Assembly: GCF_003259505.1 (NCBI RefSeq)
Contig: NZ_QLLK01000001.1
Span: forward strand, 1-64,000
DNA from: Algoriphagus yeomjeoni
Lineage (GTDB): Bacteria > Bacteroidota > Bacteroidia > Cytophagales > Cyclobacteriaceae
DNA length: 64,000 bases
Direction: 5' to 3'
Part shown: piece after piece, positions 9,221-19,094 of the stretch
How positions within the stretch are numbered: position 1 is the stretch's first letter
How the letters are laid out: every line of letters starts with the position of its first letter
The notes under the pieces: model-generated
Told to the model about the DNA's origin: nothing
Database searches by the model: none
Seen by the model: only the letters and a program-made list of their open reading frames with translations
Translations under genes and position numbers: made by a program

Positions 9221-11561
9221 ATTCTTTTAGCGTAAAATGAAATTTAGTGCCTTTGCCTGAAGACTCTACCCAAATTTTTCCACCATGCTGGTTTATTACC
9301 TTTTTACATATCGCAAGTCCTATACCAGTTCCGGAATATTCATTTTTACCATGTAGACGACTGAATACCTTGAATACCCTATCGAAGTATGCCTCATCGA
9401 TTCCTATTCCATTGTCCTCCACTGTAATTTGGGAGATGCCCCCCTCAGTTTTAGAATAAATAGAAATTATAGGCACTTTTCCCTGTTCTTGATATTTCAA
9501 AGCATTGGAAATCAAGTTAATAAAGACACTTTTGATAGGTGTTTTAATTCCTGAGATTTCGGGTAAGTCCCCCACAATCAGCTCTGCCTTTTTCTCATCA
9601 ATCAAGTTCTTTTTGAGAACTATTACTTCTTCTACCAGCGTCTTGAGATTAACTCGGTCTAATTTACTCTCATCAAAACCAATACGGGAATACTCCAGCA
9701 TATCGTCAATCAAGGCACTCAGTCTCTTCGCTCCGTCAACAGAGAAATTTATGTATTGAATTCCTTTTTCGTCCAAAACAGGGCTGTATTTCTTCTCCAG
9801 TAGCTTTAGAAAAGAACTAATCATCCGCAGTGGTTCTTTCATATCATGAGAAGCCATTGACGCAAAGGATTTTAGCTCCGCATTAGCAGACTGCAGATTG
9901 AGATTAGCAGTTTTGATTTCTTCTTCCCTCAATTTCTTTTCTGTGATATCTACATGGGTCCCGTACATCATCAATGGATCGCCATCTGGCGTCCAAGACA
10001 ATACTTTTCCTCGATCTACTATCCAAACCCAATGCCCATTTTTATGCTTCATACGAAATTCAGCTTCATAGGAATTGGTTTTGCCCGCAAAATAGTCCTC
10101 TAATAATCTATTGGATTCTGTCAAGTCCTCAGGGTGAGAATGATCAACCCAGGTTTGAATGGAGATCGGCTCCAGCTCTGCCAGCGAGTACCCAAGGATA
10201 TTTGCCCAGGTTTCATTGTAGGTAGCCTCACCAGTCTGCACATTCCATTCCCAGGTGCCAGCATGCGTCCCCTCAATTACATTAGAAAGCCTCTGCTTTT
10301 GATTGGCTAAGTCTAGTTCCGCCTCCTTCCTTTTAGTCACATTTTGAGTGGCTCCTATCATCCTGATGGCTTTGCCAAACTTATTGCGAATAATCAATGC
10401 ATTATCGGTGACATAAACTATATCCCCATTGGCTTTTTGAAATCTGAATTCTTGGTACCATTTATCACCATCTCCCAAAAGTGTTTCTTCTAAATTCCGC
10501 TCAACAATCGGTAGGTCGTCCGGATGAATTTTTGATTTCCAAAACTCATCCTTATTGGTTTCTTGATTACTTGAATACCCAAGTAGTTCGTCGAAGTTGT
10601 CACTACGAAAAGTATATCTTTCCACCAAGTCCCAATCCCAAATCATTTCAGAAGTTGCTCTTGTGGCCAGTTTAAATCGCTGATTACTGAGCCTGAGTTT
10701 ACGGGTAGTCTCCCTGACTTTTTTTGCAAGTTTTTTCGGTTGGTTCGCTAAGTTATAGATTAAGTAGCCAAGCATTATAGCAAGCAGTAGGCGCACAACT
10801 AAGACAAAACTGATGGAACTAAGCGTCTTGCTTGAGTTGAGCTGAACTTGAATAACCCAATTTCCTTGAGGGATTTCAATTTCTTTTAAAGGACCCTCAG
10901 CAACCGTAAAGTCACTGGACAGTAACGAGCTACTAGCAGTATCCGAAGGGAAATGTTTGAATAGGTCGACTGTAAATTCCGGGTTGTTTTGAAACCCTTT
11001 GAAAACTTTATTTATAAATTTTTGCCAATCGATTATAGCTACAGCAAATCCTGTAAATTCATCCCCTATAAATAGTGGCTGACGAGCCAAAATGCCTTTT
11101 CCTCCTTGTCTAAGGTTAATCGGGCCGGCAAAGAAGAGTTGCCTTTTTTCTATGGCAAGGGCAGCTTCTTTGGCCGCCGTAGAGTCGGCTAAAATATCAA
11201 AGCCAATGACTGATTCATTTCCCACTAGCGGGTAAGTAGCCACGATGACTCCGCTGTCCAGGTATTGTATTTGATCAATTAAATCAACATTATCTATGAT
11301 ATTCTTACCAATTTCATTGAAGTTTTGATCAACCTTATTCGTTTGAAGCAAAAAAGCCAAAATACCTACTGAGGTATTAGCAGTATAAATCACCTCCTCT
11401 ATTCTGTTTTCAATCAGTTCCGCTGCCTGGGATACTTTATTGGTTTCTTCGATTTGGTTTAATTGATATTCTTTTAATGTAAGAAATAACCCAACTCCCA
11501 AGGATAGTATAAATGCAACGCACCCTAGAAGTATCGGGAATTTATAAATCACCTTTTTCAT
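9201..11561 (-). CDS. CHASE-PAS-PAS sensor histidine kinase
   Basis: The 786-residue product has an N-terminal membrane segment (about 9-29), an extracytoplasmic CHASE-type domain (about 45-230, with SVIGFDILAD and RQGGKGILARQPLFIGDEF), and a second membrane segment (about 255-275). Two PAS/PAC units follow (EMIWDWDLVERYTF and GTWEWNVQTGEATY). The kinase core has the H-box FASMASHDMKEPLRM, N-box NLISNALKYQ and G-boxes DNGIGID and GTGIGLAICKK. CHASE domains sense small extracellular ligands; the ligand here is unknown. Its start overlaps the previous kinase gene by 4 nt (ATGA). Confidence 0.88.
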   Translation of the reverse strand: MKKVIYKFPILLGCVAFILSLGVGLFLTLKEYQLNQIEETNKVSQAAELIENRIEEVIYTANTSVGILAFLLQTNKVDQNFNEIGKNIIDNVDLIDQIQYLDSGVIVATYPLVGNESVIGFDILADSTAAKEAALAIEKRQLFFAGPINLRQGGKGILARQPLFIGDEFTGFAVAIIDWQKFINKVFKGFQNNPEFTVDLFKHFPSDTASSSLLSSDFTVAEGPLKEIEIPQGNWVIQVQLNSSKTLSSISFVLVVRLLLAIMLGYLIYNLANQPKKLAKKVRETTRKLRLSNQRFKLATRATSEMIWDWDLVERYTFRSDNFDELLGYSSNQETNKDEFWKSKIHPDDLPIVERNLEETLLGDGDKWYQEFRFQKANGDIVYVTDNALIIRNKFGKAIRMIGATQNVTKRKEAELDLANQKQRLSNVIEGTHAGTWEWNVQTGEATYNETWANILGYSLAELEPISIQTWVDHSHPEDLTESNRLLEDYFAGKTNSYEAEFRMKHKNGHWVWIVDRGKVLSWTPDGDPLMMYGTHVDITEKKLREEEIKTANLNLQSANAELKSFASMASHDMKEPLRMISSFLKLLEKKYSPVLDEKGIQYINFSVDGAKRLSALIDDMLEYSRIGFDESKLDRVNLKTLVEEVIVLKKNLIDEKKAELIVGDLPEISGIKTPIKSVFINLISNALKYQEQGKVPIISIYSKTEGGISQITVEDNGIGIDEAYFDRVFKVFSRLHGKNEYSGTGIGLAICKKVINQHGGKIWVESSGKGTKFHFTLKEYGNSSD

Positions 11562-14500
11562 ACAGCAGGAGGTTTTTTAAGAGTGAACCTGAAATTAGTC
11601 CCTTGGCCGAGGGTTGATTCTACCCAGATTCTTCCTTGGTGAAGTTCTACTATTTTCTTACCGATAGCTAGCCCAATACCTGTACCAGAGTAGGTTCCTT
11701 TTATGTGCAACCGTTGAAAAATTACAAAGATCTTTTCCAGGTATTGTTTTTCTATTCCAATACCGTTGTCTCTGATCGAAAACTCCCATTCACTTGCTTT
11801 TTCAATGCAAGAAACCCAGATTTCTGCCTTTTGCCCTTGTGGCTGATATTTGATCGCATTAGAGATCAAATTTTGAAATAACTGAACCAAGGTGTTTTTG
11901 TGCCCATAGACCCTAGGAAGCGGATCAATATGAAAAACAGGTCTCGCTTTATCAATATTTTTCTTCAAAAAAAGCAGAGAGGTTTCTAGCAATTCTTTTG
12001 ACTCAACCCATGATTTGGTTTCTTTGACACTATCTAGTTTAGAGAATTCCAGCAGGTCTAAAATGATCTCACGCATTCTTTTTGCGCCATCTATTGCAAA
12101 GTGAATGTATTGCTTACCTTTTTCATCTAGGACAGCATCGTAGCGCTTTTCGATCAACCCCATAAAACTGGTGATCATCCGAAGAGGTTCTTGCAAGTCA
12201 TGGGAAGCAACATATGCAAACTGCTCCAGCTCCTGGTTAGAAAGTGCAAGTTCGTGATTTGCTTTTTTAAGGTTTTCGTTGAGAGTTTGCAGTGAGTTTT
12301 CGTATTCTTTTCTATCACTTATATCTTGAATAGCACCAACTATTCTGACTGCCTTTCCTTTTTTGTTTCTAATGATGATAGACATTTCATTTACAAAAGC
12401 ATAACTACCATTATACTTCCTAAAACGATATTCTCCTGACCAATATTTCTGAGATAAATCCTGCCTCGCGTTTTGTATACTGGTTTCAATTCTCTCGAAA
12501 TCATCCGGATGAATAGCGTTTGACCATAGATCTCCAGAAGCCTGATTTTGATTTTCGGGATAGCCAAATAGTCTATTGAACCCCTGACCCAAAAAGACAG
12601 TGTCATTCTCCAAATCCCAGTCCCAAATTGCGTCTGAAATTGCCTCCGAAACAAGGGTAAATCGATCATTGCTGACTTTCAACGCTTGCTCCGCCAAATA
12701 ACGCTCGGTATCATCTGACACCGTGGAAATCATCAGATTCAAGTCTGGAACAGGAATATTTTTTGCATTTATTATTCTTTCTCGACCATCTTTTGTGTTG
12801 ATAAATATGCCTTCCCAAGACATTCTATCTGGATCCTCACTAGTAATGTCTTCAAGTATCTTTGTTTTAATCCAGTTGCGATATTCTGGATTCGGATAGA
12901 CATTAGTAAAGAAATCATCTACATTGAGTAGTTCGGACTTTGGCCATCCATAAATATCCGAAAAAGCTTTATTCATGTAAGTAGCCTCACCATCACTGAT
13001 TTTGTTCACTGCTATTCCTAACGGGACATTGTTAAGGGTAGATTCGATAAAAAAATTTCTATCCTTGAGCTCAAGTTCAATTTCCTTCTCTTTGGTTATT
13101 TCCTGAGCCGTTCCTCTGAATAAAACTATTTCTCCATTTTCATCTTGAATGGCTTCCCCTTTTTCATGAATGTATTTGAATCTATTTCCTTCTAAAATAA
13201 TTCTATACACAAAATCCAATTTCTTTTCCTTGGACAAAGCCCTATTCATATGATATAAAAATGTATTCTGGTCCTCGGGATGTATTGACTGAAAGAAAAA
13301 CTCATGATTTATAATTTGAGCATTCTTATTTATCTCCCATATTTTATACATTTCATCGGACCAAAAAACTTGCTTGGTTTTCAAATCACTCTCCCAGTAA
13401 CCTATATTAGATATTTCTTGGCCTTTGAGAAGTTGCTTGTTTTGCTCTTTTATTTTTTCTGAAGCGGATCTTTTTTCAGTAACATCTCTAGAAAAGCAAG
13501 CTAACCCTACGATCTCGCCATCAACTTCTATTGGTGTTATTTTAGTTTCAAAAAATATAGGGGATTCATTACTACCTAAACTTACTTTTTCTTCAGAATG
13601 TATGACATTTCCTTGTAGTGCCTTCTGATAATTTTTCTTCCAGTATTTTATTTCCTCATTTAAAAACAGCTCTTGCGAGAAAATGGAGTCGCCTGGCTTA
13701 ATTTCCCATCCTTTTGTGTTTTTAAGGTGTTTCAAAAACGTATCATTACCACTGACTAGCTTGAAATCTCTATCCAGGCTCCAGATTAAATCAGGTGAGG
13801 AGTTAAGAATAGTATGAATTCTGAATTTCTCCTGAGCTCCCTTTTTTTTCAGTTCTACCAGTTCTGTTATATCACGGGCTATCCCAAATACCTGATTGCT
13901 GTCTTCTTTTAAATTCCCAGACCAATTAAAGTAGAGCAGCCCTCCGTTTGAGTCAATTAATCTAATTTCAAAGTTTCTGACTTTCTCCCCTTTTAAAACA
14001 CTTTCAAAAGCCCTGTTGGTCTTTTCCAAATCAGGTGGATACAAAAAATCAACAAATTTCTTTCCTACTAACTCTGTCTTTGAATACCCTAAGGTTTCCA
14101 TTACACTTTCAGAAACTTTCGCTATGAGTCCATCGGCATCAAATAAAAAAATCAGATCAATTGAATAGTCTAATATATTACCCAGTTCGCTGGAGATGGC
14201 TGCATGCTGGCTTTCTCTACCTTTGAGATTAGTAATATCTTTAGAGGTCCCAAGTAAGAAATGAGGCTTCCCTTCGATGTCATATTGGACGACCCCTTCA
14301 GAGACTACATACCTAATTTCTCCTGAAGGCCATATAATTCTTTTTTCCAGTTGGTATGGCTTCCCTTGTTCTATGCTGTTTTCAAAAGCTTTTTCAGCAA
14401 GAATTTTATCCTCTGGATGTATGATAGAAAGCCCAAGGTCGGTGCTTGGAGGATTCCTTGTGCGATCCAACCCACAGATCTTATAAAATTGATCTGACCA

Positions 14501-14656
14501 TTGATTTTCTCCTGTTTGTAAATTGGCTTTCCAAAACCCAACTCCAGATATATTCTCAATTACTTCAAATAACTCTTTGCCACTTTCACTCAAATTCATG
14601 TGAGAAAATGCAGTAGGGCTTACAGAATTGGAGTTTTCTTTTTTTGAGCTAGGCAT
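11558..14656 (-). CDS. Soluble multi-PAS sensor histidine kinase
   Basis: The 1032-residue protein has no clear membrane segment. About six PAS/PAC units can be read in order, with starts marked by GFWKANLQTGENQW, DLIFLFDADGLIAK, DLIWSLDRDFKLV, GYWESDLKTKQVFW, GIAVNKISDGEAT and AIWDWDLENDTVF. The kinase core follows a short coiled coil and has H-box QFAYVASHDLQEPLRM, N-box NLISNAIKYQ, DNGIGIE and GTGIGLAIGKK. It heads an operon of two kinases and two receivers whose reading frames all overlap, so the four products probably form one phosphorelay. The cytosolic signals sensed by the PAS units cannot be deduced. Confidence 0.88.
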   Translation of the reverse strand: MPSSKKENSNSVSPTAFSHMNLSESGKELFEVIENISGVGFWKANLQTGENQWSDQFYKICGLDRTRNPPSTDLGLSIIHPEDKILAEKAFENSIEQGKPYQLEKRIIWPSGEIRYVVSEGVVQYDIEGKPHFLLGTSKDITNLKGRESQHAAISSELGNILDYSIDLIFLFDADGLIAKVSESVMETLGYSKTELVGKKFVDFLYPPDLEKTNRAFESVLKGEKVRNFEIRLIDSNGGLLYFNWSGNLKEDSNQVFGIARDITELVELKKKGAQEKFRIHTILNSSPDLIWSLDRDFKLVSGNDTFLKHLKNTKGWEIKPGDSIFSQELFLNEEIKYWKKNYQKALQGNVIHSEEKVSLGSNESPIFFETKITPIEVDGEIVGLACFSRDVTEKRSASEKIKEQNKQLLKGQEISNIGYWESDLKTKQVFWSDEMYKIWEINKNAQIINHEFFFQSIHPEDQNTFLYHMNRALSKEKKLDFVYRIILEGNRFKYIHEKGEAIQDENGEIVLFRGTAQEITKEKEIELELKDRNFFIESTLNNVPLGIAVNKISDGEATYMNKAFSDIYGWPKSELLNVDDFFTNVYPNPEYRNWIKTKILEDITSEDPDRMSWEGIFINTKDGRERIINAKNIPVPDLNLMISTVSDDTERYLAEQALKVSNDRFTLVSEAISDAIWDWDLENDTVFLGQGFNRLFGYPENQNQASGDLWSNAIHPDDFERIETSIQNARQDLSQKYWSGEYRFRKYNGSYAFVNEMSIIIRNKKGKAVRIVGAIQDISDRKEYENSLQTLNENLKKANHELALSNQELEQFAYVASHDLQEPLRMITSFMGLIEKRYDAVLDEKGKQYIHFAIDGAKRMREIILDLLEFSKLDSVKETKSWVESKELLETSLLFLKKNIDKARPVFHIDPLPRVYGHKNTLVQLFQNLISNAIKYQPQGQKAEIWVSCIEKASEWEFSIRDNGIGIEKQYLEKIFVIFQRLHIKGTYSGTGIGLAIGKKIVELHQGRIWVESTLGQGTNFRFTLKKPPAV

Positions 14657-14884
14657 GCTAGGAAAGTTTCAAAAGAAATATAATCCTTTTCTATGGTTTG
14701 TTTAAATTTTAAACCACAGATGGGTTCAGAAAAATATAAATAAAAAACAGTCTATTAGGTCTTTTAGCCCAAAGAATGATTTTGTTCTAGTTATATTCTA
14801 ATTAAACCTTGACAAATTACCATTATGTGTTTTGAGTGATTCATTTATAATTAATACCCCTATCAACTGCAATTAGATTTTTCT

Positions 14885-14941
14885 TTTGTAAAAATAAAGA
14901 ACCTTGCACATTCCGCTAGCTAGTGGAATATGCAAGGTTCT
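14885..14941 (-). terminator. Rho-independent terminator after the galM operon
   Basis: The arms AGAACCTTGCA (14898-14908) and TGCAAGGTTCT (14931-14941) are perfect complements, with a further ATTCC/GGAAT pairing inside. On the minus strand the stem is followed by TTATTTTTAC. It lies 14 nt after the epimerase stop. Confidence 0.75.
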
Positions 14942-14955
14942 AGATAGAATGGGTT

Positions 14956-16104
14956 TTATTTTAGTCCAAACTTATAAATACATGTCTGCTCGTACTTTTC
15001 TCCCGGCTCCAAAATCGTAGAAGGGAAATTCGGTTGATTTGGAGAATCTGGATAATGCTGAGTTTCCAGACAAAATGCCGACCGCTGCTCATAGACTTTT
15101 CCACCTTTTCCTGTGATCGTGCCATCTAGGAAGTTACCGCTGTAGAACTGGATCGCAGGCTCAGTTGTCCACACTTCCATTTCTATTCCCGTCAGTGGAG
15201 AGGAGATCACGGCGGCCTGTGTCAAGCTATTTCCAGTTTTGTCCAGTACCCAGTTGTGGTCGTACCCGCCACCAAATTTCAACTGCTCATTTTCATTTTC
15301 GATTCGCTCACCTATTAGTGTAGGAGTAGTAAAATCAAAAGGAGTTCCTATCACCGAAGGAACTTCACCAGTGGGGATCAACACCTCGTTCACCGGGGTG
15401 TATTTGCTGGCATTCAGCTGTAGTGTATGATTCAGAACTGTCCCGTTACCCGCACCATTTAGATTAAAGAAGGAGTGATGAGTCAAGTTTACCGGCGTGG
15501 CTTTGTCAGTTTCGGCCTCATAAGTCACCTTAAATTCATTGTCATCAGTGAGTGTGTAGATCATCTTCACTTTCAGCTCTCCAGGGAAGCCTTCTTCTCC
15601 ATCCGGCGAAGTATAACTGAAGATCAATGCATTTTCTCCAGACTTTTCCACATCCCAAATCACAAAGTCCATTCCTCCAGGACCACCATGTAATGTCTGT
15701 CCGTTATTATTCTGAGGCAAGGTATATTCCTCACCATTTAACGTAAATTTCCCATCGGCAATGCGATTACCATATCGGCCAATCGCTGCTCCAAAGTACT
15801 TTTCGCTGCTTTCTAAATAGCCGTCCAAGGTCTCAAATCCGAGTACCACGTCCACCGGATTTCCGTCTTTATCAGGAACCCAAAGATGGGTTACACGTGC
15901 TCCAAAATTGGTGACTTTCATTTTAATGCCATTGGCATTTTTGATCTCGTATGTTTCCACTTTTTTATCTTGAAATGTAGTGCCAAATATCTGTTCTAGT
16001 AAAGTATCTTCTACTTTGGTTTCTTCTTTTGGTTTGCTCTCGCAACTGTAAAGTAAAACCCCCAGCGCTATTGCACCAAAGGTTTTGTTGAAATGATTTT
16101 TCAT
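14956..16104 (-). CDS. galM: Aldose 1-epimerase (mutarotase), lipoprotein
   Basis: The 382-residue protein has a lipoprotein signal (lipobox LLYSCES) and a galactose-mutarotase fold. Diagnostic stretches are GRYGNRIADGKF, the substrate-binding NNNGQTLHGG, the catalytic-histidine strand VNLTHHSFFNLNG, and FCLETQHYPDSPNQPNFPS near the C-terminus. It interconverts alpha and beta anomers of sugars such as galactose, glucose, xylose or arabinose at the periplasmic side, which would speed use of sugars released by the neighbouring glycoside hydrolases. It follows the GH2 gene by 5 nt and ends the operon before a strong terminator. Confidence 0.9.
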   Translation of the reverse strand: MKNHFNKTFGAIALGVLLYSCESKPKEETKVEDTLLEQIFGTTFQDKKVETYEIKNANGIKMKVTNFGARVTHLWVPDKDGNPVDVVLGFETLDGYLESSEKYFGAAIGRYGNRIADGKFTLNGEEYTLPQNNNGQTLHGGPGGMDFVIWDVEKSGENALIFSYTSPDGEEGFPGELKVKMIYTLTDDNEFKVTYEAETDKATPVNLTHHSFFNLNGAGNGTVLNHTLQLNASKYTPVNEVLIPTGEVPSVIGTPFDFTTPTLIGERIENENEQLKFGGGYDHNWVLDKTGNSLTQAAVISSPLTGIEMEVWTTEPAIQFYSGNFLDGTITGKGGKVYEQRSAFCLETQHYPDSPNQPNFPSTILEPGEKYEQTCIYKFGLK

Positions 16105-16109
16105 TGGGA

Positions 16110-17954
16110 TTACTTAGTATATAAAGGTGCGTGAATGCTTTTCATCTTTGACACATCAAATTTGATGACTTTTCTGTCATATGTCATCAATCCGTTTGTC
16201 TCTATTTCCACATCAGTAGTCTGTGTGTAAACTGCCGCCGAAAGCCCTGCTTCAATCAATTCTCCAAGCTTAGTCATCAGACCGGCATAGCGATCGAATA
16301 ACTCATCCTGATTCTTGAAACTCTGGTAGCCCCAGTTGTCTTTTTGCTGCCATACGTGCCCATCCACAGGAAGTCCCAGACCTCCAAATTCACCTAAAAC
16401 AAGGATGTTTTCCCTACCAAAAATCCCTGGAGCCGGCATTTTCGCATCCGGGTAATTGTGCAAATCGATGATGTCACCTGCTATTTTTGTTCCTTCCATT
16501 TCGAAGTTGCCACCACTGGCACTATTTACCAATCTTGAAGGATCATGATTTTTGGTCCACTGGGTGATTTGTTTGGTTTTAAACTGTCCCCAAGCTTCGT
16601 TGAAAGGCACCCAAACCACGATGGAAGGGAAATTATAAAAATCATCCATGATCTCTTTCCACTCTTCTCGGAAAATCGCCTCAGACTCAGGAGTTCGATC
16701 ACGGTCTGTACCACTTCCCAATACACCTACCTTCATCTCCCAACCGTTTCCCATATCACCACTCGGCATATCCTGCCACACAAGCATTCCCATCTTGTCA
16801 CAGGCATGATACCAAGTGGCAGGCTCCACCTTCACATGCTTTCTGATCATATTGAAACCCATGTCCTGAGTCTTCTGAATGTCAAAAACCATTGCTTCAT
16901 GGCTAGGTGCGGTGTACAAACCATCTGGCCACCAACCTTGGTCGAGCGGACCATATTGGAACAAAAACTCGCCGTTTAGCATCATGCGTTGAATGCCATT
17001 CTCATCCGGGGCCATGCTGATTTCTCTCAAAGCCGCATAGCTTTCTACAGCATCGACTACTTTCTTTCCTTCAATTAATTCTAGTTTCAAATCATACAAA
17101 ACCGGATTTCCCGGAGCCCAAAGCTCAGCATCTTTGATGGTCAACTTGGCTGTTTGAGATGGATTGATCGTTTGCTCAGCGAGCATGATACCATCTTTCC
17201 ACGCAGCTACTTTCACCAGCTGTCCAGCGGCGGCATCAGCCACTTCTGGAGTCACTATGATTTGTCCGGACTGAATATCAGAGGCATTTCTCAAACCGGA
17301 AATGTAGGAAGCAGGAACTGTTTCCAACCAGACTGTTTGCCATATGCCAGTCACCGGAGTGTACCAAATGCTATTCGGATTCTTCACCTGTTTGCCTCGT
17401 GGCTGAGGGCCATCATCAGACGGATCCCACACGCGTACTTGTAGATTTTGGGATTTTCCGGATTTCAGAAACTCGGTAATTTCAAAGTCAAATGGGTCAT
17501 AGCCACCTTGGTGTTTTCCCACACTTTTCCCATTTACAAAAACCTCCGTTTCCCAGTCAGATGCTCCGAAATGCAAAAGAACTTTGTCCTTGCTTGATTT
17601 CTTAGGGGTGGAAAAAGTGGTGTTGTACCAAAGCTCATTGTCTTTACCCACTGTTTTTCCTACACCCGAAAGCGCGGATTCTACGGCAAAGGGAACCAGA
17701 ATTTCTCCATCAAAACTTGTTGGAACCGCCTGACCTTTTGGCTTGATAGCATAGTCCCAAAGTCCGTTCAGATTCACCCAGTTCTCTCGGGTCATTTGTG
17801 GTCTTGGATATTCCTGATGCACATTTTCAGGTGTCACCTGAGCTGCCCACTCGGTCATGATTTTCCCTTCTACAGGTTTGTAAGGGGAGGTTTGGGCTGT
17901 CGCAAAGTGCTGCGCAAAAAGCAGACACGCGCCAATAATGAGGGTTATTTTCAT
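16110..17954 (-). CDS. Secreted glycoside hydrolase family 2 protein
   Basis: The 614-residue enzyme has a signal peptide (MKITLIIGACLLFAQHFATAQ). The N-terminal sugar-binding sandwich is marked by TRENWVNLNGLWDYAI and NGKSVGKHQGGYDPFDFEIT, then an immunoglobulin-like middle domain, then a TIM barrel with the acid/base motif VWVPFNEAWGQF and a nucleophile-like GEFGG near residue 525. GH2 members are beta-galactosidases, glucuronidases, mannosidases or arabinosidases; this shorter GH2 type is frequent in Bacteroidetes utilisation loci and its exact specificity cannot be read from the sequence. It is translated just before galM. Confidence 0.85.
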   Translation of the reverse strand: MKITLIIGACLLFAQHFATAQTSPYKPVEGKIMTEWAAQVTPENVHQEYPRPQMTRENWVNLNGLWDYAIKPKGQAVPTSFDGEILVPFAVESALSGVGKTVGKDNELWYNTTFSTPKKSSKDKVLLHFGASDWETEVFVNGKSVGKHQGGYDPFDFEITEFLKSGKSQNLQVRVWDPSDDGPQPRGKQVKNPNSIWYTPVTGIWQTVWLETVPASYISGLRNASDIQSGQIIVTPEVADAAAGQLVKVAAWKDGIMLAEQTINPSQTAKLTIKDAELWAPGNPVLYDLKLELIEGKKVVDAVESYAALREISMAPDENGIQRMMLNGEFLFQYGPLDQGWWPDGLYTAPSHEAMVFDIQKTQDMGFNMIRKHVKVEPATWYHACDKMGMLVWQDMPSGDMGNGWEMKVGVLGSGTDRDRTPESEAIFREEWKEIMDDFYNFPSIVVWVPFNEAWGQFKTKQITQWTKNHDPSRLVNSASGGNFEMEGTKIAGDIIDLHNYPDAKMPAPGIFGRENILVLGEFGGLGLPVDGHVWQQKDNWGYQSFKNQDELFDRYAGLMTKLGELIEAGLSAAVYTQTTDVEIETNGLMTYDRKVIKFDVSKMKSIHAPLYTK

Positions 17955-18031
17955 AGGTATATGAGGTTTATTGTTTTTGTTTTCGAGGAAAGAATTTCTT
18001 ATTTGATAACTTCTTCAGTTATGCCTCGGCC

Positions 18032-19021
18032 TTAATTCTTTTTCAATTGTTTGATTTTTTTGTCAAAGTCAGAGATGATTGTTTGAGTCTTATTGAAGTC
18101 TTCATATTCACTCACTGCTTTTTTGTCCGCCTGTAGTTTGGATATAACCCCTTTGCCAGTAAGTACTTTGTACTCGTTAAAAGTTAGAAATTTGTTTACA
18201 CTTTCCGCAAGACCTTCCATGGTGAACGTGTTTTTTCGTTCTATTAGTCCTTCTATGTAGTCAAAGTATCCTGTAACGGCTCTTTCCAATTGCGAGATTT
18301 CGTTTTCCTGAAGGTAGTTTTTAGCTATGATAACATCGGATTTTAACACTCTGCCATCTGGACTATTTTTCCAAGTTGTGAGTCCCATATTATCCTTCTT
18401 TGCATCTGAAGAAAGATGAATGATTTCAGCTGCCGTTTTTCCCGTGATGGCAAAATGAAACTTATTTTGAACCATGGCATAGAAGTTTTTCGTGATCTCG
18501 GACTTAGGATTGTAGTCGATGCTGCATTCAGCAAAAATATCGGTTACTTGTTGGTAGATTCTGCGCTCGCTCGCTCGGATTGAACGAACTCTGCGAAGCA
18601 ATTCCTTAAAGTAATCTTTGCCAAAGGTGGTAGTGCCCTGTTTTAAACGCTCATCATCCATAACAAAACCCTTAATGATATACTCTTTTAAGGTTTGCGT
18701 AGCCCAGATTCTAAATTGAGTTGCTTTGGATGAATTGACACGGTATCCGACAGAGATAATGGCGTCTAAGTTGTAGAACTTTGTTTTGTAATTTTTGCCG
18801 TCAGAAGCAGTTGTTTCCAAAATGGAAATAACTGAATTCTCTTGAAGCTCACCTTCTTCAAAAATGTTCGTTAAGTGCTTGCTTATTGCTGGTACATTCA
18901 CACCAAACAATTCACTCATAGCTTTTTGGGTCAACCAAACACTCTCATCCTGCAGGAAAACCTGTACCCGAACTTCACCTGATGGCGCAGTATATAGCAG
19001 AAAGTTGTTTACATCACTCAT
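18032..19021 (-). CDS. RhuM-family virulence-type protein
   Basis: The 329-residue cytosolic protein matches the RhuM family: an N-terminal DNA-binding-like region (VWLTQKAMSELFGVNVPAISKHLTNIF), the conserved NLDAIISVGYRVNSSKATQFRIWA and LKEYIIKGFVMDDERLKQG, and an all-helical C-terminal half. RhuM-like proteins are named from a Salmonella pathogenicity island; they are widespread in mobile or defence-associated DNA and their biochemical role is unknown. It has no link to glycan use and no signal peptide, yet sits between two glycoside hydrolase genes on the same strand, which suggests a later insertion into the locus. Confidence 0.8.
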   Translation of the reverse strand: MSDVNNFLLYTAPSGEVRVQVFLQDESVWLTQKAMSELFGVNVPAISKHLTNIFEEGELQENSVISILETTASDGKNYKTKFYNLDAIISVGYRVNSSKATQFRIWATQTLKEYIIKGFVMDDERLKQGTTTFGKDYFKELLRRVRSIRASERRIYQQVTDIFAECSIDYNPKSEITKNFYAMVQNKFHFAITGKTAAEIIHLSSDAKKDNMGLTTWKNSPDGRVLKSDVIIAKNYLQENEISQLERAVTGYFDYIEGLIERKNTFTMEGLAESVNKFLTFNEYKVLTGKGVISKLQADKKAVSEYEDFNKTQTIISDFDKKIKQLKKN

Positions 19022-19094
19022 TGTCTAAATCAAGATTTACTTAAAAATGCACGATGGAATATTCTTGATACCTACTACTAATTACTAGCTACTG

